DNA of 15,826 bases, from assembly GCA_949511925.1 (NCBI GenBank), contig CATEYX010000105.1:1-15826 (forward strand). The letters run 5' to 3'. Below the pieces are notes generated by a model. The model was given only the letters and a program-made list of their open reading frames with translations, was not told the origin of the DNA and ran no database searches. How positions within the stretch are numbered: position 1 is the stretch's first letter; every line of letters begins with the position of its first letter. The position numbers and the translations under genes are program-made. The stretch is from Cryomorphaceae bacterium (lineage in GTDB: Bacteria; Bacteroidota; Bacteroidia; Flavobacteriales; BACL11). Positions 6,564 to 13,756 of the stretch are shown one piece after another.

Positions 6564-7740
6564 ATTTATCGTTAGAGCTCAACAATTCCTTTTTGTACTA
6601 TTAGGAGTTTTTATTCCAACTTCCATAGCAATTACCAACCTAATTGTTGCTTTACTTACTATTTGTTGGCTTCTAGAAGGTGATTTTAAAACTAAATTTG
6701 ATAGTATTAAATCTTCCAAATGGATGCTTTCAATATTTGCATTGATAGCATTTTATGCATTAGGGATGCTCTGGGGTGACCAACACTTAAATGCTGATTG
6801 GCAATTCCAACGATTAGCTTTATTGCTTGTCTTTCCTGTTTTAATGACTATGAATTTAAAGCAAGAAACAATTAACCGAGCAATTTTTGCATTTTTAGGA
6901 ACAGCTTTTATCTCTGGATTGGTAGCTATAGCAATTAATAATAATATTATTTTACCTTTAGGAAATTACCTTTCTTTTATTGATATCTCATGGCGAAACT
7001 CTGCTTTTATTACCTATAATTATCATAATGTTATTCTTGCGCTTGCAACAACATTATCATTCTATTTATTGATTGAAAGAAAAAGCAAGTATACTTATTT
7101 GTTATTATTATTTATTATAATCTATGCTATTAGTATTTTTACCGAAAGAGGCAGGGCTGGGCAAGTCATCTTTAATTTGTCTGCAGTTTTTTATATTATC
7201 TATTATAACAGGAGGAACTTATTGAGGTTATTCACCCTTTTGATTCTATTATTTTCCTTCCAATTTATTGTATATAAATCAACTATAGTGTATAAAAGTA
7301 GATTTGATGCTGTATCTAATGTTATTCAAAATAATGGAGATAGAGGAGAGGGGAAAACTGAAGATATTCGTTATGTATTTATTAAAGAATCATTAAGTAG
7401 AATATTAGCAAAACCAATATTTGGTTACGGAACAGGTAGTTTTGGAACAATTTTTGAAAATGAAGTTAAAAGTGGACATTATTTTGACACGCATACTACT
7501 CCTCACAATCAGTATATATATGTTTGGTTTGAACTGGGTATATTAGGTTTAGTATTACTGCTGTTAATATTCTATCATCAGCTAAAAGAGTTATTCAGAA
7601 AAAAGGATGGCATCCATAGAGTCTTACTACCCTTATCTTTTATGTTTCTAATGCTTGTTGATTCCTATTTTTTTATTTTTATTCTGACCATCTGCTATAT
7701 ATTTTTATATACCATATATAGTAGGCATCAGCAAGGGTAA
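6556..7740 (+). CDS. O-antigen ligase family polytopic membrane protein
   Basis: A 394-residue inner-membrane protein with some 10-12 hydrophobic segments. The long loop near residues 235-320 contains GYGTGSFG and, just before a helix, TPHNQYIYVWFELGILGL, which is the H-N-x-Y...E-x-G-x-x-G-L signature of the O-antigen ligase/Wzy_C superfamily; a basic ERGRAGQ motif lies near residue 200. Members ligate or polymerise lipid-linked glycans (WaaL, Wzy) or modify other acceptors, so the substrate here cannot be told, and no glycosyltransferase cluster is nearby. The ATG lies inside the protease stop region (ATGAATAA, 8-nt overlap), indicating coupled expression. Its 3' end overlaps the convergent alr gene by 13 bp. 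Family confidence good, role open. Confidence 0.82.
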   Translation: MNKFIVRAQQFLFVLLGVFIPTSIAITNLIVALLTICWLLEGDFKTKFDSIKSSKWMLSIFALIAFYALGMLWGDQHLNADWQFQRLALLLVFPVLMTMNLKQETINRAIFAFLGTAFISGLVAIAINNNIILPLGNYLSFIDISWRNSAFITYNYHNVILALATTLSFYLLIERKSKYTYLLLLFIIIYAISIFTERGRAGQVIFNLSAVFYIIYYNRRNLLRLFTLLILLFSFQFIVYKSTIVYKSRFDAVSNVIQNNGDRGEGKTEDIRYVFIKESLSRILAKPIFGYGTGSFGTIFENEVKSGHYFDTHTTPHNQYIYVWFELGILGLVLLLLIFYHQLKELFRKKDGIHRVLLPLSFMFLMLVDSYFFIFILTICYIFLYTIYSRHQQG

Positions 7741-8807
7741 ATCCGCTTAATACGTCTGTTTAAACTAGAAAAAATTTCATAAGGAATGGTGCTTAGCTTG
7801 TTGGCTATTGACGAAATTGTATTCTTATCTCCAAAAATTACTACTTCATCACCTATTTTTGCAGTTGTTCCTTTAAGGTCAATCATGCAGGAGTCCATAC
7901 TAATTTTACCAATAATTGGGCAAGCGATATTTTGGACTATAATAACTCCATTGTTAATGCTTAATTTTCTGTTTAGGCCATCAGCATAACCAAAAGGAAC
8001 TACTCCAATTTTCATATCTTCTTTTGCAAGAAATGAAGCGTCATAACCAACCTTACTACCCTTTTTTATGATTCTTACTTGTGAAATAACACTTTTAAGA
8101 GTGCTTATTTGTTGAAGATTATCATCATTACTGACACCATAGAGTCCTATCCCTAAGCGTACCATTTCATATTCTTTATTTGGAAAACGTAAGACACCAT
8201 TTGTATTGAGGATATGCGTGTCAATAAGTTGATTGATTCCTTTTGAAAATGAACTAGATACTTTTTCAAAAACTTGAAATTGTGCGTTTGTAAAACTGTC
8301 TTCTGTACTATTATCACTTGCTGCTAAATGCGAACATATACTTTGTGTTTTTAGTTTTGGATATTTTTGTAAATTAGCTACAAGCTCATTAACTTCACTA
8401 GCATCAAAACCATAACGATTCATACCGGTATCGAACTTAATATGTATCCTAATTTCTTTGTTTAATTTTCCGTAAAGATGAAGCAATTCAGAGTTGTAAA
8501 TAACAACATCCAATTTATTATCAATAATTTGCTGCGTACTTTTTGTGCCAGGATTTGCAATAATAATTGGGATCTTAATTCCACTTTTTCTTATGCGAGT
8601 TCCTTCTTCAAAGTCAGCCACCCATAAAGCATGAACTCCCAACTTTTCTAGGTAACTTGAAATAGCGATATCGCCATGCCCGTAAGCGTATGCCTTTACT
8701 ACTGCAATAATTTTGGTATCTGGATTTAATTTACTTTTTAAATAATTAAAATTATTTGCGAGCTTATCAAGATTAACCTCTAGTATGGTTTCGTGAATTA
8801 TTTTCAT
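7728..8807 (-). CDS. alr: Alanine racemase
   Basis: A PLP enzyme that interconverts L- and D-alanine for peptidoglycan. 359 residues, normal for a stand-alone Alr; not fused to MurF as in some Bacteroidota. N-terminal TIM-barrel with the PLP lysine K38 in VVKAYAYGHGD (most family members have Asn where Y40 is), CSHLAASDN at about 157, RLGIGLYGV at about 217. The C-terminal beta domain carries the second catalytic residue Y255 in KVGYDASF, followed by VPFGYADG and GKISMDSCMID. It follows tdk by 4 nt. No terminator is seen after its stop, which lies inside the O-antigen-ligase-like gene on the other strand. Confidence 0.95.
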   Translation of the reverse strand: MKIIHETILEVNLDKLANNFNYLKSKLNPDTKIIAVVKAYAYGHGDIAISSYLEKLGVHALWVADFEEGTRIRKSGIKIPIIIANPGTKSTQQIIDNKLDVVIYNSELLHLYGKLNKEIRIHIKFDTGMNRYGFDASEVNELVANLQKYPKLKTQSICSHLAASDNSTEDSFTNAQFQVFEKVSSSFSKGINQLIDTHILNTNGVLRFPNKEYEMVRLGIGLYGVSNDDNLQQISTLKSVISQVRIIKKGSKVGYDASFLAKEDMKIGVVPFGYADGLNRKLSINNGVIIVQNIACPIIGKISMDSCMIDLKGTTAKIGDEVVIFGDKNTISSIANKLSTIPYEIFSSLNRRIKRIYPC

Positions 8808-8811
8808 TCTA

Positions 8812-9387
8812 TTAACTTATTTTTCTTGAAAAACATTCTCTGCATAAAGGTTTGTATTCCTCTTTTTCACCAATTTTAATTAGATTTTTATCGTCAGTCA
8901 TTCTAAAAGAATGATTGGCAATTGCACAGCAATCGATACAAATGGCATGTACTTTAGTAATGTGCTCTGCTATTGCCAAAAGCTGGGGCATAATTCCAAA
9001 AGGTTTTCCTAAAAAATCCATATCTAATCCTGCAATAATCACTCTTACCCTAGCATTAGCTAATTCAGTGCAGACAGCAATTAATTCTGAATCAAAAAAT
9101 TGAGCTTCATCAATAGCTACAACTTGTGATTCATTGGCAAGTTTCAAAATATCTTTTGCACTGTCAACAGCTATAGCCTTGATAGTATTCTCGTCATGAG
9201 AAACTACTTTCTGAATATCGTATCGTTTATCAACTAGGGGTTTAAAAACAGCAATGTTAAGTTTTGCAAATTCAGCTCTTTTTAGTCGTCTTAATAATTC
9301 TTCTGTTTTGCCTGAGAACATGGAGCCACAAATTACTTCAATACTTCCTTTTTGCATTGGGTGATTTATTTGTGATTCTAAAAACAT
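8812..9387 (-). CDS. tdk: Thymidine kinase (type II)
   Basis: Phosphorylates thymidine to dTMP with ATP in nucleotide salvage. The 191-residue protein shows the P-loop GSMFSGKT (21-28), then the Mg/catalytic block AIDEAQFFD (E94 as base), and a C-terminal zinc lasso with CIDC and CREC pairs flanking the lid; NHSFRMTDD corresponds to the substrate-binding loop. The start at 9387 gives ten residues before M11, which begins a sequence close to the usual family N-terminus (MQKGSIEVICGSMFSGKT), so M11 is a possible alternative start. First gene of a tdk-alr pair, divergent from the DUF2279 gene. Confidence 0.95.
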   Translation of the reverse strand: MFLESQINHPMQKGSIEVICGSMFSGKTEELLRRLKRAEFAKLNIAVFKPLVDKRYDIQKVVSHDENTIKAIAVDSAKDILKLANESQVVAIDEAQFFDSELIAVCTELANARVRVIIAGLDMDFLGKPFGIMPQLLAIAEHITKVHAICIDCCAIANHSFRMTDDKNLIKIGEKEEYKPLCRECFSRKIS

Positions 9388-9406
9388 TTAGCGTAATTTG
9401 TTTTGT

Positions 9407-9414
9407 TAATTTTG
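9407..9414 (+). promoter_or_regulatory. Predicted -7 box of the DUF2279-rsmI operon
   Basis: TAATTTTG matches TAnnTTTG, 33 nt before the ATG at 9448. It lies only 4 bp from the opposing tdk box at 9419-9426, so the two promoters overlap face to face. No clear -33 TTG at normal spacing. Confidence 0.45.
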
Positions 9415-9418
9415 CTAA

Positions 9419-9426
9419 CAAAAGTA
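9419..9426 (-). promoter_or_regulatory. Predicted -7 box of the tdk-alr operon
   Basis: The minus strand reads TACTTTTG, identical to the boxes before glyQS and the acyl-CoA dehydrogenase. It lies 31 nt before the tdk ATG at 9387. RNA polymerase bound here would overlap the plus-strand box at 9407-9414. Confidence 0.5.
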
Positions 9427-9447
9427 TAAAAGCTATTCTATTTTATT

Positions 9448-10335
9448 ATGAATTTTAAAAGTTTGTTTTCCCTTTCCCTTTTAGTATTATTTGCTTTTTC
9501 TCTTAAAGCGAAACCTGACTCTACAAAAATAAATAAAGGAAGAATGATAGTGGTAAGCAGTAGTTTAGCAGCTACATTAGGAGGATCTTACTTATATGTT
9601 GAAAATGCATGGTGGTCTGATAAACAAATTCCATTTCATTTTGATGATGGGGCAGATCTTACTTATGCCTTAAATGTTGACAAAGTAGGTCATTTTATGG
9701 GTGGCTTGGCAGCAGCAGATTTTTTTTCTTCTTCAATGAAGTGGGCGGGAATGAAAGAAAAAAAATCCCTTTGGTATGGTGCAGCATTTGGATCGGGATT
9801 GCAATTAGCAATTGAAATGAAAGATGCTTACGCCCCTTATTGGGGCTTTAGTAAATGGGATTTAGCACTTGGTTCTGCTGGCTCATTTTGGCCAGTTGCA
9901 CAATATTATAATGATGATTTAAACGCAATTAATTTTAAGTTTTCATATTATAAACGATCAAATATTTATTGGGATTTAGATAGACAAAGAGGAAAAGAAA
10001 CCAATAAATATGTTTGGCAAGATGATTATCCGAACCAAACCTACTGGGTAACTTTTGATGTTAATCATTTTATTGAAACTTGCTGTTGGCCTGATTGGCT
10101 AAATGTTGCAGTAGGTTTTGGAATAGATGATACTCAATATTTAAATGCAAGCAATACAAAAATAGGAGGTAATAATGAATGGTATATCGCCCTTGATTAT
10201 GATGTTCCTAAAATGTTAAAAAAATGGAATAGTCCAACTGGAAAAAAAGTGAAACATTGGCTTAACTATTTTCACTTGCCAGCACCAACAATAAGAATTA
10301 GCCCAAAACTAGAATTATATCCATTATTCCTATAG
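9448..10335 (+). CDS. DUF2279 domain exported protein
   Basis: A 295-residue protein with a clear signal peptide (MNFKSLFSLSLLVLFAFSLKA, cut probably after A21), so periplasmic or outer-membrane associated. The central region matches DUF2279: WWSDKQIPFHF, DKVGHFMGG (D78, H82), a Trp/Gly-rich helix, then IEMKDAY (E123, D126) and YWGFSKWDLALGSAGS. The spaced His/Glu/Asp residues in predicted hydrophobic helices are typical of the family, whose function is unknown to me. The C-terminal half is rich in aromatic residues and alternating strands (YWVTFDVNHFI, YIALDYDV), suggesting a beta-rich or barrel-like part. First gene of the run to recJ and M32; rsmI starts 9 nt after it. Confidence 0.78.
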   Translation: MNFKSLFSLSLLVLFAFSLKAKPDSTKINKGRMIVVSSSLAATLGGSYLYVENAWWSDKQIPFHFDDGADLTYALNVDKVGHFMGGLAAADFFSSSMKWAGMKEKKSLWYGAAFGSGLQLAIEMKDAYAPYWGFSKWDLALGSAGSFWPVAQYYNDDLNAINFKFSYYKRSNIYWDLDRQRGKETNKYVWQDDYPNQTYWVTFDVNHFIETCCWPDWLNVAVGFGIDDTQYLNASNTKIGGNNEWYIALDYDVPKMLKKWNSPTGKKVKHWLNYFHLPAPTIRISPKLELYPLFL

Positions 10336-10344
10336 ATTTGTAAG

Positions 10345-11013
10345 ATGTCAAAATTATATTTAATACCGACTCCAATAGGAAATTTGGAGGATATAACCCT
10401 TAGGGCTTTACGCTTACTAAAAGAGGTGGATATGGTTTTGGCTGAGGATACCAGAACCACTAGAAAATTATTTACTCACTATGAGATAAGCACTCCTTTA
10501 GCTCCCTTCCATATGCATAATGAACATAAAGTGCTTAATAAATGGATAGAACGGATAAAATCGGGAGAAACAATTGCCCTTGTTTCTGATGCTGGTACAC
10601 CTGCAATTTCTGATCCTGGTTTTTTATTAGTTCGTGAATGTGTTAAAAATGATATTGAGGTTGATTGTTTGCCAGGAGCAACCGCTTTTGTCCCTGCTTT
10701 AGTAAATTCAGGATTGCCGTCTGAAAAATTTATTTTTGAAGGGTTTTTACCTGCTAAGAAAGGAAGGCAGACAAGATTAAAAGTATTGGCTGAGGAAGAA
10801 AGAACAATGATTTTTTATGAATCTCCTCATAGAATTGTTAAAACCTTAAGTCAGTTTATGGAATATTTTGGAGACGAAAGAATTGTTTCTGTTTCCAGAG
10901 AAATATCTAAAATGTTTGAAGAAACTAAGAGAGGAAGTATGAAGGAAGTAAAGGAATATTTTGAAGAGAAGAAACCTAAAGGAGAATTTGTAATTATTGT
11001 GGAAGGTAAATAA
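10345..11013 (+). CDS. rsmI: 16S rRNA (cytidine-1402-2'-O)-methyltransferase
   Basis: Methylates the ribose of C1402 in the decoding centre of 16S rRNA using S-adenosylmethionine. It belongs to the tetrapyrrole-methylase (SAM-MT III) fold. Motifs: PTPIGNLEDIT (8-18), AEDTRTT (33-39), VSDAGTPAISDPG (80-92), PGATAFVPALVNSGLP near 113-127, and FEGFLPAKKGR with FYESPHR, all diagnostic of RsmI. At 222 residues it is shorter than the roughly 285-residue E. coli protein, lacking the C-terminal extension; short forms are usual in Bacteroidota as far as I know. Its TAA shares one base with the next ATG (TAATG), implying translational coupling. Confidence 0.95.
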   Translation: MSKLYLIPTPIGNLEDITLRALRLLKEVDMVLAEDTRTTRKLFTHYEISTPLAPFHMHNEHKVLNKWIERIKSGETIALVSDAGTPAISDPGFLLVRECVKNDIEVDCLPGATAFVPALVNSGLPSEKFIFEGFLPAKKGRQTRLKVLAEEERTMIFYESPHRIVKTLSQFMEYFGDERIVSVSREISKMFEETKRGSMKEVKEYFEEKKPKGEFVIIVEGK

Positions 11014-12068
11014 TGGAATTTCAGAAATTCATACATAAAAAGCCTTACTTGATTGCTGGACCCTGTAGTGCAGAATCAGAAAATCAACTTTTAACTATAG
11101 CTAAGGCAGTTGAAGGTACTGCTGATGTATTTAGAGCTGGAGTTTGGAAGCCAAGAACCAAACCTAACTCATTTGAAGGGGTTGGTAAAGAAGCTTTGTC
11201 TTGGCTTAAAACTATTCAACAAGAAACAAGCCTAAAGGTCGTTACAGAAGTGGCAACAGCCAAACATGTTGAACTGTGTTTAGAATCAGGGGTTGATATG
11301 CTTTGGATTGGCGCCAGAACAACTGTAAATCCTTTTTATGTTCAAGAAATTGCAGAAGCTTTAAGAGGAGTAGATATACCTGTTTTTGTTAAAAATCCTA
11401 TTCATCCAGAACTAGGCCTATGGCTAGGTGCTTTTGAACGCTTACATAAAGTTGGGGTAAAACAATTAGCAGCAATCCACAGAGGTTTTTATAGTTATGA
11501 GAAAGTTGCTTTCAGGAATGATCCTAAATGGGAAATTCCAATTAAATTAAGAGAAGAAATTAGGGATTTACCAATTATTTGCGACCCAAGTCATATTGCG
11601 GGAAAAGCTGCTTTGATTGAAGATATTGCCCAAACTGCTATGGATATTAACCTAGATGGCTTAATGATTGAAACACATCATAATCCTTCTGTAGCTTTAA
11701 GTGATGCTGAGCAGCAAGTTACTCCTATAGAGTTAAATCGTATTATGAATAATTTAGTATTGAGAAATACAAAATTAAGAGATGAAGAATTTAAAGGTCA
11801 GTTGCTAAATTTTAGGAATCAGATTGATAATTTTGATATAAAAATTATTGAATTGCTAAATAACAGAAAGCAAGTTGTAGAACATATAGCAAATTTTAAA
11901 AATGAAAATAGATTAACTATTTTTCAAATTGAGAGATGGTTCGAAATACTAAATACCAGAAAAGAAAATGCAAACTTATTGGGAGTAGACGAGCAAATGG
12001 TAGAAGAAATATTTGCTTTAATTCACAAATATTCTATTCTAACACAAACTAAAATAATGCGTAAGTAA
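11013..12068 (+). CDS. Bifunctional DAHP synthase / chorismate mutase (type II CM domain)
   Basis: Catalyses the first shikimate step (PEP + erythrose 4-phosphate to DAHP) and the chorismate-to-prephenate branch step. Residues 1 to about 250 form the class I-beta, KdsA-like DAHP synthase: GPCSAES (16-22), FRAGVWKPRTKPNSFEG, KVVTEVA, WIGARTTVNPF, VFVKNP, AIHRGF, CDPSHIAGK, DGLMIETHHNP. Residues about 265-350 are an AroQ-fold chorismate mutase: FRNQID, LLNNRKQVV, IANFKNENR, ending SILTQTKIM with the conserved Gln. Such fusions allow prephenate to inhibit the synthase in studied relatives. It is joined by TAATG overlaps to rsmI and recJ; no other aromatic-pathway gene is present, unlike the usual grouping with prephenate dehydratase or dehydrogenase genes. 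Confidence 0.93.
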   Translation: MEFQKFIHKKPYLIAGPCSAESENQLLTIAKAVEGTADVFRAGVWKPRTKPNSFEGVGKEALSWLKTIQQETSLKVVTEVATAKHVELCLESGVDMLWIGARTTVNPFYVQEIAEALRGVDIPVFVKNPIHPELGLWLGAFERLHKVGVKQLAAIHRGFYSYEKVAFRNDPKWEIPIKLREEIRDLPIICDPSHIAGKAALIEDIAQTAMDINLDGLMIETHHNPSVALSDAEQQVTPIELNRIMNNLVLRNTKLRDEEFKGQLLNFRNQIDNFDIKIIELLNNRKQVVEHIANFKNENRLTIFQIERWFEILNTRKENANLLGVDEQMVEEIFALIHKYSILTQTKIMRK

Positions 12069-13750
12069 TGCAGAAAAATTGGAATATATTAGAATCAAAC
12101 AATGCAGTTGTTTCAAAATTATCAAAAGCTTTAAATGTATCTGAAATTGTGGCGCATTTGTTGGTCCTAAGAGGAATTACAACTTTTGAGGAGGCTAAGT
12201 CATTCTTTCGCCCAGAAATATCTCATTTGCACGATCCTTTCCTTATGAAAAATATGCAGAAAGCAGTGGATAGAATCCAGACTGTAATTGCAAATGGGGA
12301 GAAGGTTTTAGTGTATGGTGATTATGATGTAGATGGCACAACATCAGTTGCTATGATGTATTCTTTTTTGAAGAAAAAGGTAAAGGAGATAGAATATTAT
12401 ATTCCTTGTAGATATGATGAGGGGTATGGAATTTCTTTAAAAGGTATTGATTATGCTAAGGAAAATGATTTTGCTTTAATTATTGCTTTAGATTGTGGTA
12501 TTCGTGCAGTCAATCAAGTTGATTATGCAAATGAAAAAGGAGTTGATTTCATTATTTGCGACCACCATAATCCTGGAGAAAAAGTCCCTAAGGCGCTTGC
12601 TATACTTAATCCTAAACAAATTGATTGTAATTACCCATACAAGGAACTTTCGGGCTGTGGAGTAGGCTTTAAATTGATACAAGCTTTTAGTCAGCAAAAT
12701 AATATTGATTTTTCTGAAATTATAGAATACTTGGATTTACTTACCGTAAGTATTGGTGCCGATATTGTACCTATGACAGGAGAGAATAGAGTGTTTTCCT
12801 TTTACGGCTTGCAACAAATAAATAAAAATCCTAGAGTTGGTTTAAAGGCATTGATGGAGATAGCAAATAAAACTAAGGACGTAACAATAACTGATGTAGT
12901 GTTTGGTGTTGCGCCAATGATAAATGCGGCTGGCAGAATAGAACATGCAAAAAAAGCTGTTGAGATATTAGTGGAAACTGATTATGCAAAAGCAAAACTA
13001 TTTGCTGATAAAATTGAGGAGAATAATACAACACGAAAAGGCCTAGACAAAAGTATTACTAAGGAAGGTTTGGAAATGATTGATATGAAAAAAAAATCAA
13101 CTGTTGTTCATAGTGAAAATTGGCACAAAGGTGTTGTTGGAATTGTTGCCTCTCGTCTGATTGAAACTCACTATAAACCCACTATTGTATTGGCAGAAAA
13201 GGATGGAATACTTACGGGATCTGCTCGTTCGGTACACGATTTTGATTTATATAGTGCAATAGCTAAATGCGAGCATTTTTGCGAAAAGTTTGGAGGGCAT
13301 AAATATGCTGCTGGATTAAGTATTAAAAAAGAGAATTTACCTCAGTTTATTGATGCCTTTGAAAAAGCAGTAAGTGAGTCCATTACTGAAGATCAGCTTA
13401 CGCCAAAAATTAATATTGATAAGGTAATTGATATTGATGCTGTGGATGATAAGCTTTACCGAATCATAAAGCAGTTTGCTCCATTTGGACCAAAAAATTT
13501 ATCGCCTATTTTTGTTAGCAAGGGAGTAATTGATAATGGTTTTGGAAAGCAAGTAGGAGAGGATAAAACCCACCTAAGGATTAATGCAAAAAAAAATAAA
13601 GGTGCTATTGCTGGGATTGGTTTTGGTATGGGAGATTATTTTGAAATCATTAAAGACAATCAAACTTTTGATGTCTGTTATTCTATTGATGAAAATGAAT
13701 GGAATGGTAAAAAAAGTTTGCAGTTAAGAATAAGAGATATTAAAGAATAA
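12068..13750 (+). CDS. recJ: Single-stranded-DNA-specific 5'-3' exonuclease RecJ
   Basis: Degrades single-stranded DNA 5' to 3' in recombination, mismatch and base-excision repair. 560 residues, close to E. coli RecJ. DHH-family motifs: VYGDYDVDGTTS (82-93, D85/D87/D89), ALDCG (D142), DHHNPG (165-170), SIGADIVPM near 229, NAAGRI (286-291). DHHA1 domain: NWHKGVVGIVASR (H353, G355) and GGHKYAAG (409-416). The C-terminal part after about 450 is the OB-fold-type DNA-binding domain (FAPFGPKN, RLRIRDIKE-like end). The start is set by the TAATG overlap with the upstream stop, and the N-terminus (WNILESNNAVVSKLSKALN) is typical. The M32 gene follows after 6 nt. G+C in a hand-counted stretch (12481-12840) is 34%. 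Confidence 0.95.
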   Translation: MQKNWNILESNNAVVSKLSKALNVSEIVAHLLVLRGITTFEEAKSFFRPEISHLHDPFLMKNMQKAVDRIQTVIANGEKVLVYGDYDVDGTTSVAMMYSFLKKKVKEIEYYIPCRYDEGYGISLKGIDYAKENDFALIIALDCGIRAVNQVDYANEKGVDFIICDHHNPGEKVPKALAILNPKQIDCNYPYKELSGCGVGFKLIQAFSQQNNIDFSEIIEYLDLLTVSIGADIVPMTGENRVFSFYGLQQINKNPRVGLKALMEIANKTKDVTITDVVFGVAPMINAAGRIEHAKKAVEILVETDYAKAKLFADKIEENNTTRKGLDKSITKEGLEMIDMKKKSTVVHSENWHKGVVGIVASRLIETHYKPTIVLAEKDGILTGSARSVHDFDLYSAIAKCEHFCEKFGGHKYAAGLSIKKENLPQFIDAFEKAVSESITEDQLTPKINIDKVIDIDAVDDKLYRIIKQFAPFGPKNLSPIFVSKGVIDNGFGKQVGEDKTHLRINAKKNKGAIAGIGFGMGDYFEIIKDNQTFDVCYSIDENEWNGKKSLQLRIRDIKE

Positions 13751-13756
13751 AAATTT

